DNA of 64,000 bases from positions 1 to 64,000 of the forward strand of contig PZPK01000021.1 in the NCBI GenBank assembly GCA_006212045.1, in the 5' to 3' direction. Source of the DNA: Oleiphilus sp. GTDB lineage: Bacteria > Pseudomonadota > Gammaproteobacteria > Pseudomonadales > Oleiphilaceae. Within the stretch, counting starts at the first letter, position 1; the number at the start of each line of letters is the position of its first letter. Below are positions 35,634 through 52,498 of the stretch, one piece after another. The notes beneath the pieces were generated by a model that saw only the letters and a program-made list of their open reading frames with translations, did not search any database and was not told the origin of the DNA. A program made the translations under genes and the position numbers.

Positions 35634-36001
35634 TAATTACCTGCTATTCGAAAAATATGTACTAATCTTAGGATATCAATTCTCTATTGAACCGGTTCGG
35701 CTTTGCTTCAGCTTGGCTTGCGTATTCAATGTGAATGTTGGGGGGAGCTGATTCTGCGCCAGATTCTAAACGATCTTTACAATCATTACATTTTATATAC
35801 AACAAAAGCTTTTCAGATATTTGTAATTACACTATAAATAATAATAGCTTATAAAATGTATCGTGAATTTATATTAGAAAGCGCTTTTAACATATTGGTC
35901 TATAGTAATTTATGCACCGATGAAAATCGGTGTATTTGGTAGTACGTTCGCTAAATGAACAACGCTTAGTCATTCTTCAAGTGCCTTGGGCTGTCATTAA
36001 A
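35634..36001. promoter_or_regulatory. Divergent gshB / pilG promoter region
   Basis: 368 bp, strongly AT-rich (35760-35900) compared with its neighbours, holding both promoters. A hairpin lies at 35914-35933. No gene is supported. A frame upstream of pilG (from 35930) is open but lacks a ribosome-binding site and is not part of known PilG proteins. Confidence 0.45.
35914..35933 (+). promoter_or_regulatory. Hairpin with GAAA loop in the pilG leader
   Basis: The 8-bp stem GCACCGAT / ATCGGTGT (one wobble) closes a GAAA tetraloop about 70 nt before pilG. It could be a 5' UTR structure or a terminator stem for upstream transcription; only a short U-stretch follows. It does not match the c-di-GMP riboswitch consensus. 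Confidence 0.35.
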
Positions 36002-36388
36002 ATGGAAGAAAATTTTGAGAATTTGAAAATAATGGTCATCGACGACAGTAAGACCATTCGCCGTACCGCGGAGACCTTGCTGAAGAAAGTCGGATGCACC
36101 GTTATTACCGCAACGGACGGGTTTGATGCGCTGGCAAAAATTGCGGATTCGCATCCGGATATTATTTTTGTCGATATTATGATGCCGAGGCTGGACGGTT
36201 ACCAGACCTGTGCATTGATCAAGAACAACAGTGCATTCAAGTCCACGCCGGTGATTATGCTATCCAGTAAGGACGGCCTTTTTGACAAGGCCAAAGGTCG
36301 CATTGTGGGCTCAGATCAATACCTGACCAAGCCCTTCAGTAAAGATGAACTATTAAACACTATTCGCAATCACCGTCCGGATAGCTAA
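36002..36388 (+). CDS. pilG: PilG, CheY-like twitching motility regulator
   Basis: The 128-residue single-domain receiver MVIDDSKTIRRTAETLLKKV ... FVDIMMPRLDGYQT ... SSKDGLFDKAKGRIVGSDQY is nearly identical in pattern to P. aeruginosa PilG. Phosphorylated by ChpA, it promotes pilus extension and cAMP signalling. The start at 36002 (MEENFENLK) matches the family, although no strong Shine-Dalgarno is visible. Confidence 0.95.
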   Translation: MEENFENLKIMVIDDSKTIRRTAETLLKKVGCTVITATDGFDALAKIADSHPDIIFVDIMMPRLDGYQTCALIKNNSAFKSTPVIMLSSKDGLFDKAKGRIVGSDQYLTKPFSKDELLNTIRNHRPDS

Positions 36389-36443
36389 CTGACTCATTGA
36401 TCCAACCGCTTTCGTGGGTAGGAGTGAACATTTTGGAGGACCC

Positions 36444-36806
36444 ATGGCTCGTATACTAATTGTGGATGACTCACCAACTGAAATTCGCAAAATTTCGACG
36501 ATTCTTGAACGTAACAATCATGAAGTGATCACCGCAGACAATGGCGCGGATGGGGTCGCAGTCGCTCGCGCAGAGCAACCAGACGTCATATTGATGGACG
36601 TCGTGATGCCTGGCCTCAATGGCTTTCAGGCGACGCGGCAGCTGACCCGAACGCCTGAAACAGCAGAAATACCGGTAATCATTGTGACCACCAAAGACCA
36701 GGAAACAGATCGCGTCTGGGGAACAAGACAGGGTGCCAAAGGGTATCTCGTAAAGCCGGTTGTTGAAGACAGTCTGATCAGCACCATTAATGGACTTCTA
36801 AGCTAA
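36444..36806 (+). CDS. pilH: PilH, CheY-like twitching motility regulator
   Basis: The 120-residue receiver ARILIVDDSPTEIRKIS has its phosphoacceptor in VILMDVVMPGLNGFQATR and lysine in YLVKPV. PilH is the second CheY of the Chp system, linked to pilus retraction and signal damping. ATG 36444 has TTTGGAGG upstream. It lies between pilG and pilI. Confidence 0.95.
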   Translation: MARILIVDDSPTEIRKISTILERNNHEVITADNGADGVAVARAEQPDVILMDVVMPGLNGFQATRQLTRTPETAEIPVIIVTTKDQETDRVWGTRQGAKGYLVKPVVEDSLISTINGLLS

Positions 36807-36813
36807 GCCTGCT

Positions 36814-37362
36814 ATGTCCTCGGTGCCTAAACCCTTCCAGATACTCAACGAGATTGCGCAGCAAAGCATCCGGCATGCTTCCGGTTTGCCGCAACAGGAT
36901 GAAGCGGTTGAGTTGTGGAATGGCATCGGGTTCTCTATTTCAGGTACCCACTACGTTGCCGAAATGGGTACCGTTTCAGAAATCCTCCATTTGCCCAAGT
37001 ACACCGCGATTCCGGGCGTCAAAAACTGGATGCGAGGTGTCGCAAATGTCCGGGGGCGATTGTTGCCGATAATGGATTTGAGCCGCTTTTTCGATCTGCC
37101 GCCGGGCACTTCAAAAAGTCGCGATAAACGGGTACTTGTGGTTGAACATGCAGATGCATTGAGTGGCGTCATTGTGGATGGTGTGCTGGGAATGCAGTAT
37201 TTCTCGGCAGAAACCTTCGAAAACACAATTTCAAAAGACCTGCCAGCAAGCATCAAGCCTTTTGTGAAAGGCTCTTTTATGAAAGCAGATATCAAATGGA
37301 ACGTGTTCAGTACTTCAGCCTTAACGGCAAACGAGCAGTTTATTGATGTGGCGTTGGGATAG
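36814..37362 (+). CDS. pilI: PilI, CheW-like adaptor
   Basis: The 182-residue CheW-domain protein contains the signature VRGRLLPIMDLSRFF. It couples receptor PilJ to kinase ChpA. It lies 7 bp after pilH in the operon. Confidence 0.94.
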   Translation: MSSVPKPFQILNEIAQQSIRHASGLPQQDEAVELWNGIGFSISGTHYVAEMGTVSEILHLPKYTAIPGVKNWMRGVANVRGRLLPIMDLSRFFDLPPGTSKSRDKRVLVVEHADALSGVIVDGVLGMQYFSAETFENTISKDLPASIKPFVKGSFMKADIKWNVFSTSALTANEQFIDVALG

Positions 37363-37411
37363 TGCGCCGAGATTGACGAACAACAATTTATTTTAGGCCG
37401 GGAGCCAGGAA

Positions 37412-39478
37412 ATGAAGATCATATCCGGAAAATTTAGCACAGATCAGGGTAACGACTCCGTTATCATATGGTTGGGTGGTGCCCTTGTTGTACTGTTACT
37501 TTTTCTATTTGCAGTCTCATACATTATTGTCAGGGAAAGCACATACGATATTGAGTATGCCGGCTACGCCAGTGATCTGAGGGTGTTATCCCAGGAGATT
37601 GCAAAGAACGCAACGGAGGCCGCCTCCGGTAAGGAAGAGGCTTTCGAACAGCTGAAACGCTCCCGTGATGATTTTGAACGCAAATTGAATCTGATTGTGC
37701 ACGGTAATGACGAAACAGGTCTGCCGCCCTCGGATCTGCCGCAGGAAACCGGGGTCATGAAGCGTTGGCAGACGGTGAAACAGAACGCCGACCGGATACT
37801 GGCCAACCGTGAGACTGTTCTGACTCTCCACCAGATTGCCGAAACCTTGAATGAAACCATTCCTCAGCTTCAGATAGAGTATGAGGATGTGGTCATGATA
37901 CTGCTGGAGAATGACGCACCGGCTGATCAGATATCAGTTGCAGAGAGGCAATCACTGCGGGCTGAACGAATTGTAAGAAGCGTCAACAACATCCTGACAG
38001 GCGATGAAGACGCGGCCATCGCGGCGAATCGTTTCGGTGAGGATGCGACACTGTTTGGACGGGTATTGAACTCCATGTTCGAAGGCAACGAAGCCATGGA
38101 AATTTCCCAGGTGACGGATGAGGATGCCATCTACGGTCTCGAAGCCATCGCCGAACTATTTGATTTTGTTGACAGTAATGTACGTGCGATTCTGGAAACA
38201 TCGCCTGAATTGTTCAAGGTACGCAACGCCGCCAACTCCATTTTCGAAAACTCCATTGCCCTGTTGCAGGAAACCACAACCCTGTCATCGGTTGTTCAGT
38301 CACAGGCAGATGAGCGTTTTGTACGCCCGTCACTGGCCTATATGATTCTGGCCCTGATCATCGGTTTGATCGTTGTCATCGGCTGGATGCTGTTCCAGGA
38401 CAGTCAGAATCGCCTCCGCCAAACAGAAGAACAGAACGAGCAGAACCAGAATGCGATCCTGCGTTTACTGGATGAACTGGCCGACCTCGCCGATGGTGAC
38501 TTGACCACAGAAGCAACGGTCACCGAGGACTTTACCGGTGCGATTGCCGACTCCATCAACTTCGCAATCGACCAGATGCGAGGCCTGGTAAGGGCAATCC
38601 GGGATACGGCATTGCAGGTCGCCTCTTCCGCACAGGAAACGCAAAGCACGGCGATGCATCTGGCAGACTCATCCGAGCACCAGGCGCAGGAAATTGCAGG
38701 AGCTTCCGCTGCTATTAATGAAATGGCCGTATCGATTGACCAGGTCTCGTCAAACGCTGCTGAATCCGCTTCGGTTGCTGAGCGATCGGTAACGATCGCG
38801 AAGAAAGGTGCCGAGGTAGTACAGAATACGATCAACGGTATGGATACGATTCGGGAACAGATCCAGGAAACATCCAAAAGGATCAAGCGTCTGGGTGAAT
38901 CTTCTCAGGAGATCGGTGATATCGTCTCCCTGATCAACGACATTGCTGACCAAACCAACATCCTGTCATTGAATGCGGCAATACAGGCATCGATGGCCGG
39001 TGATGCAGGTCGGGGCTTCGCGGTAGTTGCGGACGAGGTTCAGCGACTCGCAGAACGTTCATCAGCGGCGACCAAACAGATCGAAGCGCTGGTTAAAACA
39101 ACCCAGACAGATACCAACGAAGCCGTTATCTCGATGGAACATACTACTGCAGAGGTTGTGCGCGGTGCCAGACTGGCACAGGATGCGGGTGTTGCACTGG
39201 AAGAGATCGAGACGGTTTCGATGAACCTTGCAGACCTGATTCAGAACATCTCCAATGCATCAAGACAGCAATCGCTGTCTGCGGGCCATATCTCGAATAC
39301 GATGAATGTTATCCAGGAGATTACATCGCAAACTTCTTCCGGTACAAACGCCACGGCGAAATCGATCGGTAATCTGGCAGAAATGGCCAGCCAGCTGCGT
39401 GACTCGGTATCGGGCTTCAAACTGCCGGCAGATGATTCTGATCGATCCGAAGATGAGGCCGAGGAAAGCATGGTCTAG
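37412..39478 (+). CDS. pilJ: PilJ, methyl-accepting receptor for twitching
   Basis: The 688-residue chemoreceptor has TM1 at about 19-40, a ~270-residue periplasmic domain with two PilJ-type four-helix modules, TM2 at about 310-330 and a HAMP. The cytoplasmic signalling domain has the hairpin tip DQTNILSLNAAIQASMAGDAG. The substitution Q-A-S in the tip is usual for PilJ. It senses surface/pilin-related signals and controls ChpA. AGGA precedes the ATG. Confidence 0.95.
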   Translation: MKIISGKFSTDQGNDSVIIWLGGALVVLLLFLFAVSYIIVRESTYDIEYAGYASDLRVLSQEIAKNATEAASGKEEAFEQLKRSRDDFERKLNLIVHGNDETGLPPSDLPQETGVMKRWQTVKQNADRILANRETVLTLHQIAETLNETIPQLQIEYEDVVMILLENDAPADQISVAERQSLRAERIVRSVNNILTGDEDAAIAANRFGEDATLFGRVLNSMFEGNEAMEISQVTDEDAIYGLEAIAELFDFVDSNVRAILETSPELFKVRNAANSIFENSIALLQETTTLSSVVQSQADERFVRPSLAYMILALIIGLIVVIGWMLFQDSQNRLRQTEEQNEQNQNAILRLLDELADLADGDLTTEATVTEDFTGAIADSINFAIDQMRGLVRAIRDTALQVASSAQETQSTAMHLADSSEHQAQEIAGASAAINEMAVSIDQVSSNAAESASVAERSVTIAKKGAEVVQNTINGMDTIREQIQETSKRIKRLGESSQEIGDIVSLINDIADQTNILSLNAAIQASMAGDAGRGFAVVADEVQRLAERSSAATKQIEALVKTTQTDTNEAVISMEHTTAEVVRGARLAQDAGVALEEIETVSMNLADLIQNISNASRQQSLSAGHISNTMNVIQEITSQTSSGTNATAKSIGNLAEMASQLRDSVSGFKLPADDSDRSEDEAEESMV

Positions 39479-39560
39479 CGGGCCGTGCGAATTTGTAAAT
39501 AGAGTGCAGCAGCAGGCTTCGGCCAGGCTGCTCGCGATTCCCTGACGAAAAGGTTTGACT

Positions 39561-40439
39561 ATGAATTGGAGGCAATCACAGATACCTCCGCTGAATGAGG
39601 TTCAGTTTAAATCGTGGCAAACCATGTTGGAAGAACGCACCGGTATGTATATCCCATATGAGCGTCGATCGCTGCTGCAATCAAGTTTGGCCATCCGCAT
39701 GAGAGAAGTCGAATGTCATGACTATGATGCCTATTTCAAGCGAGTGCAGGAGAGGCCAGCCGGCGTAAAAGAGTGGGCGACACTGGTCGACCGTATCATG
39801 GTCAGGGAAACACGCTTTTGTCGCAATTCCGAATCCCTTGAGCTGGTTGAACGTTATCTCAAGCATCGCATTGCCGGTATGGCTGAGGAAAGGCCCATTA
39901 ATATCTGGAGCGTAGGCTGCTGTACCGGGGAAGAGCCCTATTCATTGGCAATTACCTGTAATGAAGCTTTTGAGGCCAATGACAGAGCACCTAAATTCGG
40001 TGTGTCAGGCACTGATATTTCACTGCCTGCGCTACAAATTGCGCGCGAGGGCCGCTATAGCCGGCGCCAAATGTCCAATATGAATCCGGAGTGGATTTCG
40101 CGCTATTTTATTGAGCAGGAAGCCGGGCAGTTTGTCGTTGGCCCGGAAATCAGGGAACGGGTGTGTTTTTCCATGTCCAATATTGTCGATATCGCGCGTA
40201 ACCCTCTGCGTAACCTGGATGTTATTTACTGCCAGAACGTGTTGGTTTATTTCCGGGAAGAACGTAAACATCTGGTGCTTGATAACCTTGCTGACCGGCT
40301 CGCGCCAGGGGGCTTACTGGTCATCGCACAGGGTGAAACGAGCAAGTGGCACAACGATCTGCTACATAAAGTCGATGACAATCTGACCTTGGCTTTTGTT
40401 CGCAGGGAGCAGCCTTATGCTACAAAGAACACGCATTAA
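39561..40439 (+). CDS. pilK: PilK, CheR-type methyltransferase
   Basis: The 292-residue SAM-dependent enzyme has the CheR N-terminal helical domain and the motif IWSVGCCTGEEPYSLAI. It later has DVIYCQNVLVYF and ends in GGLLVIAQGE. It is expected to methylate PilJ. ATG 39561 with AAAGG upstream is preferred over the TTG six bases earlier. Confidence 0.93.
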   Translation: MNWRQSQIPPLNEVQFKSWQTMLEERTGMYIPYERRSLLQSSLAIRMREVECHDYDAYFKRVQERPAGVKEWATLVDRIMVRETRFCRNSESLELVERYLKHRIAGMAEERPINIWSVGCCTGEEPYSLAITCNEAFEANDRAPKFGVSGTDISLPALQIAREGRYSRRQMSNMNPEWISRYFIEQEAGQFVVGPEIRERVCFSMSNIVDIARNPLRNLDVIYCQNVLVYFREERKHLVLDNLADRLAPGGLLVIAQGETSKWHNDLLHKVDDNLTLAFVRREQPYATKNTH

Positions 40440-40450
40440 CTGGAGAAGTT

Positions 40451-48000
<7,550 letters not shown>

Positions 48001-48004
<4 letters not shown>

Positions 48005-49029
48005 CCAGTAAAACGGTTCCGCAGATCGGAGTGATTTCGGATTCGCCTTACCAGCGTCATATGCTGCAGAGCACCTTGAGCCGGAATGGCGTTGAGGTGC
48101 TTGTCAGTTGTGAACCACAACAATTTGCCTCGCAGCAGGAAACGCGCGTCGAAAACGTGGAATGCTGGCTTGTCGAGATGGAGAGCGAGCACGCTGATAT
48201 GATGGAAATAATGCAAACGCTGGATGAAAAATCGGTACCGGTATTGTTTGGTCTGGGTATGGCACCGCACCAGCAAGAGGTCAGCTTTATATCCTGGCAG
48301 CGTCGGCTCATGTCAAAGCTTGAAGATCATCTGGGAGCAATCGCAGAAATCGAAAATGCGGAGTCGCTGTCCAAATGGGTGAACACCGGTGTCGAGCATC
48401 GGTGGGAGAGCGGAGCCAGTCAAGAGAAACCCGGCGGGAAAGCTTCGGTGGTTGCAAGGGATGTTTGGGTATTGGCGGCATCCTTAGGTGGCCCTGAAGC
48501 CGTAAAAGAGTTTATAGATCATCTGCCGGCTGACCTGTCGTTTGGCTTTCTTTATGCTCAGCATGTGGACGCACACTTTTCGAATGTTCTGACACAGGTG
48601 CTTGGCCGGCACGCGCAGTTGGAACTTCGGGGGATGCGTCCGGATACAGCGCTAATGAGTGGCGAGATCCAGGTCGTACCGGTAGATCGTCAAATCCGGT
48701 TTTCGGAGGCTGGAGTACAGTTTGAAAACAGTCCATGGCCCGGCCCGTATGGACCCTCAATCGACCAGTTGTTGGCGAATTTATTTGAATACTACGGTGC
48801 CCGCTGCCATGTCATTGTGTTTAGTGGGATGGGGAATGATGGCGCGTTGACCATACCTGAGATGCAAAAGGCCGGTTGCCGGATCTGGACTCAGTCGCCG
48901 GAATCATGTGCACATTATTCGATGCCTCAGTCGGTCATTGACCTCGGTTGCAGCGCGTTCTCGGGTACACCTGCGGAACTCGCAGATGCCCTGGTCAAAC
49001 TGGACAGGTATGGGCAAGATGTACACTAG
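48001..49029 (+). CDS. chpB: ChpB, CheB-type methylesterase
   Basis: The 342-residue protein has an N-terminal receiver-like domain that lacks an obvious phosphoacceptor motif, and a C-terminal methylesterase. The catalytic triad segments are SLGGPEAV (Ser), AQHVDAHF (His) and GMGNDGA (Asp). It should demethylate PilJ. The GTG start overlaps the chpA stop by 4 bp (GTGA). Confidence 0.93.
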
Positions 49030-49086
49030 AACCGTATGGCCTTGTCAACGCAGAACGTAATGAAAAGAACAGGAAGAAGGTAAGCT

Positions 49087-49536
49087 ATGTCAGAAGTCCT
49101 GGAAATCATATCGAGCTTTTACTTGCCAATTTGTGCTGGCAAGTTGCTTCTTCCCAATGTCAGTGTTGCGGAAGTTGTAGAGTACCAGAAACCCGAAACG
49201 GCAGAAGGGCCAGAAACGCTTCTGGGAATGGTCCGCTGGAGAGGCATTCAGGTGCCCTTGATTTCCTTTGAACTGGCCAATGGCCAAAGCTTTTCGATCT
49301 CCAAAACATCCAGAATTGCGGTCATCAATTCGGTTGGGGAACACAGCGAACGACATCCATTCTTCTCCATTGTCACGCAGGGTATTCCGAGGCTGGTAAA
49401 AATTACGGAAGATTCGATAGAACCGTCAGACGAGAAGCCCGGGCCGGCAGAAGCCGCCAAAGTACGAATAGACGGGGAAGAGGCCAGTATTCCGGATTTG
49501 GCTTATCTTGAATCCCTGATCTCGGATAGAGTCTAA
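49087..49536 (+). CDS. chpC: ChpC, CheW-like adaptor
   Basis: The 149-residue CheW-fold protein with MVRWRGIQVPLISFEL corresponds to the usual GxxxWRGxxIPxxxL core. It is the second CheW of the Chp system, likely bringing extra receptors to ChpA. GAAGG precedes the ATG. Confidence 0.9.
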   Translation: MSEVLEIISSFYLPICAGKLLLPNVSVAEVVEYQKPETAEGPETLLGMVRWRGIQVPLISFELANGQSFSISKTSRIAVINSVGEHSERHPFFSIVTQGIPRLVKITEDSIEPSDEKPGPAEAAKVRIDGEEASIPDLAYLESLISDRV

Positions 49537-49555
49537 CCATGCTTCAGGCATAGCC

Positions 49556-50515
49556 ATGCTGAGACATTCCGGCAGGAAACTCGACCAGATACTGGCCAAA
49601 TTTGCGCTCTTCGCCTTGCTCTCATTTTGTGCAGTGGAAATGTTGTCGATGCTGGTGTTAAGGCAATTTCCTGTCGCCCTTGCTTTCTTACCCGCACTCC
49701 TGGCAGGCCTCGGTTTCCTGCGTTCTCCCTCCAGATTTTCAAATGAAATTCGCCTTGTCGTGTTCCTGAGTCTGGTCTGGCTGGCTGTTTTGGTCTCTGC
49801 CTACTTCAATGTTCCTATGGCCGCTGGTATCGCGCTGCTGCTGTTAACCGGTTTCGTGGTTTTGAGGGGGCAAAGGTCACTCTGGTACTCACTCATCATG
49901 CTGACCTTGCTTTGTGTCGTTCAAGTGACCGTCGCAAGCACATTGGAAGCCTACTTCAGTATTCTGCGATCCAATGCCTATTTGTTTGCCATGACATTGC
50001 TCGCATTCACCATTGCCAAGCGTCTGTTGTCTGCCAGAAAAGAAGCGCTGAATAACAGTCGTTCCGATGTGACGACCGGCACCGGAAACCGTTCGGCTCT
50101 GGTCGAAGAGCTGGACGAATTGCTTGAATTTTACCGACGTTACAAAGTGGAAGCGACAGCGGTCAGTATACGCCTGCCTTCGCTGGCACAGCTATTGTCT
50201 GAATATGGTGATCCGAAAATTGATCAGCTGCTGGTTGAACTGGTAAACATCTGGCAAACACGTATTCGAAATACTGACCGCCTGTATCGCTATGGGGACG
50301 ACTGCTTTGTACTGATTCTGCCGGGCACGCCGGTTGCCGCAGCTGATTCGTTGTTAAAGGACCTCCAACATGCCAGTACTGCCTACGAATTTACGCATGT
50401 CAAAGAGGCGCAACTGGCATTTCATATTGAGACAAATATCGATCACGCTACCTGGGAAGACTGGCTGTCAGCGCTGGTGCGCGCTCCGGACAATACTTTA
50501 CCGGCCAATGAGTGA
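49556..50515 (+). CDS. Membrane protein with degenerate GGDEF domain
   Basis: The 319-residue protein has about five TM segments in residues 15-157, then a GGDEF-fold domain. It begins DVTTGTGNRSAL (family D.LTG..NR) and later has NTDRLYRYGDDCFVLILPG. The GGDEF signature is altered to GDDCF (247-251), losing the second Gly and the catalytic Glu, and the substrate-binding FKxxND segment is also missing. Diguanylate cyclase activity is therefore unlikely. It lies 19 bp after chpC, suggesting a regulatory or GTP/c-di-GMP-sensing role in pilus control; this is inference. Confidence 0.85.
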   Translation: MLRHSGRKLDQILAKFALFALLSFCAVEMLSMLVLRQFPVALAFLPALLAGLGFLRSPSRFSNEIRLVVFLSLVWLAVLVSAYFNVPMAAGIALLLLTGFVVLRGQRSLWYSLIMLTLLCVVQVTVASTLEAYFSILRSNAYLFAMTLLAFTIAKRLLSARKEALNNSRSDVTTGTGNRSALVEELDELLEFYRRYKVEATAVSIRLPSLAQLLSEYGDPKIDQLLVELVNIWQTRIRNTDRLYRYGDDCFVLILPGTPVAAADSLLKDLQHASTAYEFTHVKEAQLAFHIETNIDHATWEDWLSALVRAPDNTLPANE

Positions 50516-50668
50516 TGACTTTCCAAAGATAGAGTCTACAATCATAGTAAGAAAAAAATTCGGTTTAGCTTTGCGACGTCAGGCCGATAAGAATTGACAG
50601 AATTTCCCTTTAACGTTTTGACCCGAACTCTGCCCATGGCAGGTCAGGAAACTGTGCTGGATTGAGAT

Positions 50669-51567
50669 ATGTTTGGTATTGGAAAAAATAGTCTAGATGA
50701 CCATCAGGTCGCCATTGATAAAGTCGAACTGGAAAGCTGAAGCGGAAAGTTGCCTTGTTCGAAGAGTTTTTATCTCAGCAACCGTTGAATGTGATTGATG
50801 AAATTGCACAATCGATAGAAGGTGGTCAATCGAGTTTGAGAAACGATATTGGAACCGTCGAGTCGGCACTCAACGGGGTCGAAGGGCTGGTCAGTCAGGG
50901 CTTTTCTGTGCTGGAAGCGTCGGAACAGTCAGGCGCGTCAGCAACCCAAACTGCAGAAGCCTCGCAGCAGTGCAATGCCGATATGCGTCAGCTGTCCAGT
51001 AATGTTGAAACATCTTCAAAATACATCTCCGAATTTACTTCTCTGCTTGAAAGCCTTGATGAAAGCAATAAAACGATCAGCAAGTTGCTTGAATCGATCA
51101 AGGCCATTGCAGACCAGACTAACCTGCTCGCATTGAATGCCGCCATTGAAGCCGCGAGAGCGGGCGAGCATGGCCGAGGCTTTGCGGTTGTGGCTGATGA
51201 AGTCAGGCAATTGGCCAATACCTCGAACGAATCGGCTGAAGAAATCCAGCGTGAAATCACCAAAATTACGGAAATTTCCAACTCCGTTATTTCTAAGCAA
51301 CAGGAAGTGGCGGAAGTCATCAACAGCAGCGTGACGATTGCTGGGGAAACGCTCAATAATCTGAGCAATATGGAGTTGGCGGCCAATGGCAGTGCCGAAT
51401 CAGCAAATGCGCTTAAGGACAGTTTGAATGCACAGGTTCAGACGGGTGAAGCGCTGAAAGCGTCACTTGAGTCGGCAGTCAACCAGCTGCGGGAATCCAG
51501 TGGTGATTCCGGTGCCAGCCTTGAAAGTTGCCAGCAACTCAGAAACAAACTGGCACAGATGGTCTGA
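50669..51567 (+). pseudogene. Soluble methyl-accepting-chemotaxis-like protein, broken by an apparent 1-nt frameshift
   Basis: An ATG at 50669 opens 22 codons that hit TGA at 50738. The continuing frame ([17 protein letters not shown] from 50752) lacks a proper start. Adding one A in the GGAAAG at 50731-50736 joins them into a 299-residue protein with a continuous coiled coil ([16 protein letters not shown]). The rest is an MCP signalling domain with tip [21 protein letters not shown] and no TM or HAMP. It is a cytoplasmic receptor-like protein, perhaps for the Chp array. The lesion may be real or a sequencing error. Confidence 0.75.
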
Positions 51568-51883
51568 TCTCCAGGCGTTTCGGCTTGAACTGATGCACAG
51601 TTCTGATGACCCAAAGACGCGTCCTGATTCGGGGCGCGGAGCGTCATCACCGCTTTGCGAGTGATCAAATGTTGTGTTTCGACTGAGTTCGGCCACACCC
51701 CACCGTTAAACCCGTCCGGTAAACCCCAATTTCTGAACCGGTTACTTTGCACAAAGTCCGTGCAGATCTTACCCAAAAGTCTCTTTTTTGATATTTCCTG
51801 TTTAACTCAGTCATGGTAGATTGTGCGGCCTTATGACAGATGCAATAACGATTACGCTATTGTCGACAACCAAGGTCTTTTGA
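51568..51883 (+). promoter_or_regulatory. Intergenic region upstream of folE
   Basis: 316 bp. No gene or clear terminator was found. The AT-rich part near 51780-51830 could contain the folE promoter. Confidence 0.3.
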
Positions 51884-52441
51884 ATGTTGGAAAAAATTGC
51901 TGCGCACTACCAGGAAATCATCGCTTCTCTCGGGGAAGATCCCGGCAGAGAAGGATTAGCTGATACACCGGTCCGCGCTGCGAAAGCCATGCAGTTTTTG
52001 ACGCAGGGTTATGAACAGAATATCAAGGACGTTGTAAACGGCGCCATATTTGAGTCCGACAGCGACCAGATGGTGATTGTCAAAGATATTGAACTGTATT
52101 CGCTGTGCGAACACCACTTGCTGCCATTTATCGGTAAATGCCACATCGCGTACTTGCCAAATGGTAAGGTGCTCGGCTTGTCCAAGTTTGCCCGCATCGT
52201 GGATATGTTTGCCCGCAGATTGCAGATTCAGGAAAAACTCACGCGTCAGATAGCCGAAACGGTTCTCGAGGAAACACAGGCCAAGGGTGTCGCGGTTGTC
52301 ATTGAAGCACAACACATGTGTATGATGATGCGTGGTGTCCAAAAGCAGAATTCTGTCATGAACAGCTCTGTCATGCTTGGTAGCTTTAGAGAGTCGCAAG
52401 CAACCCGCAGTGAATTTCTGACCCTGATAAAATCGCGCTAA
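51884..52441 (+). CDS. folE: GTP cyclohydrolase I
   Basis: The 185-residue enzyme has [19 protein letters not shown] with the zinc-binding Cys/His and a second zinc cysteine in [12 protein letters not shown]. It makes dihydroneopterin triphosphate for folate synthesis. The zinc-dependent FolE is notable because the same region encodes Zur/ZnuCB, though ~7 kb away. Confidence 0.96.
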   Translation: MLEKIAAHYQEIIASLGEDPGREGLADTPVRAAKAMQFLTQGYEQNIKDVVNGAIFESDSDQMVIVKDIELYSLCEHHLLPFIGKCHIAYLPNGKVLGLSKFARIVDMFARRLQIQEKLTRQIAETVLEETQAKGVAVVIEAQHMCMMMRGVQKQNSVMNSSVMLGSFRESQATRSEFLTLIKSR

Positions 52442-52498
52442 GCGACGCATTCCCCCTCAAAAAACTAAACCGGCGATACACCCTTCCAGGACTTCATC

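Noticed and set aside
35914-36001. c-di-GMP riboswitch upstream of pilG
   Set aside because: Only one hairpin with a GAAA loop is present; the second stem and conserved purine core of GEMM riboswitches are missing.
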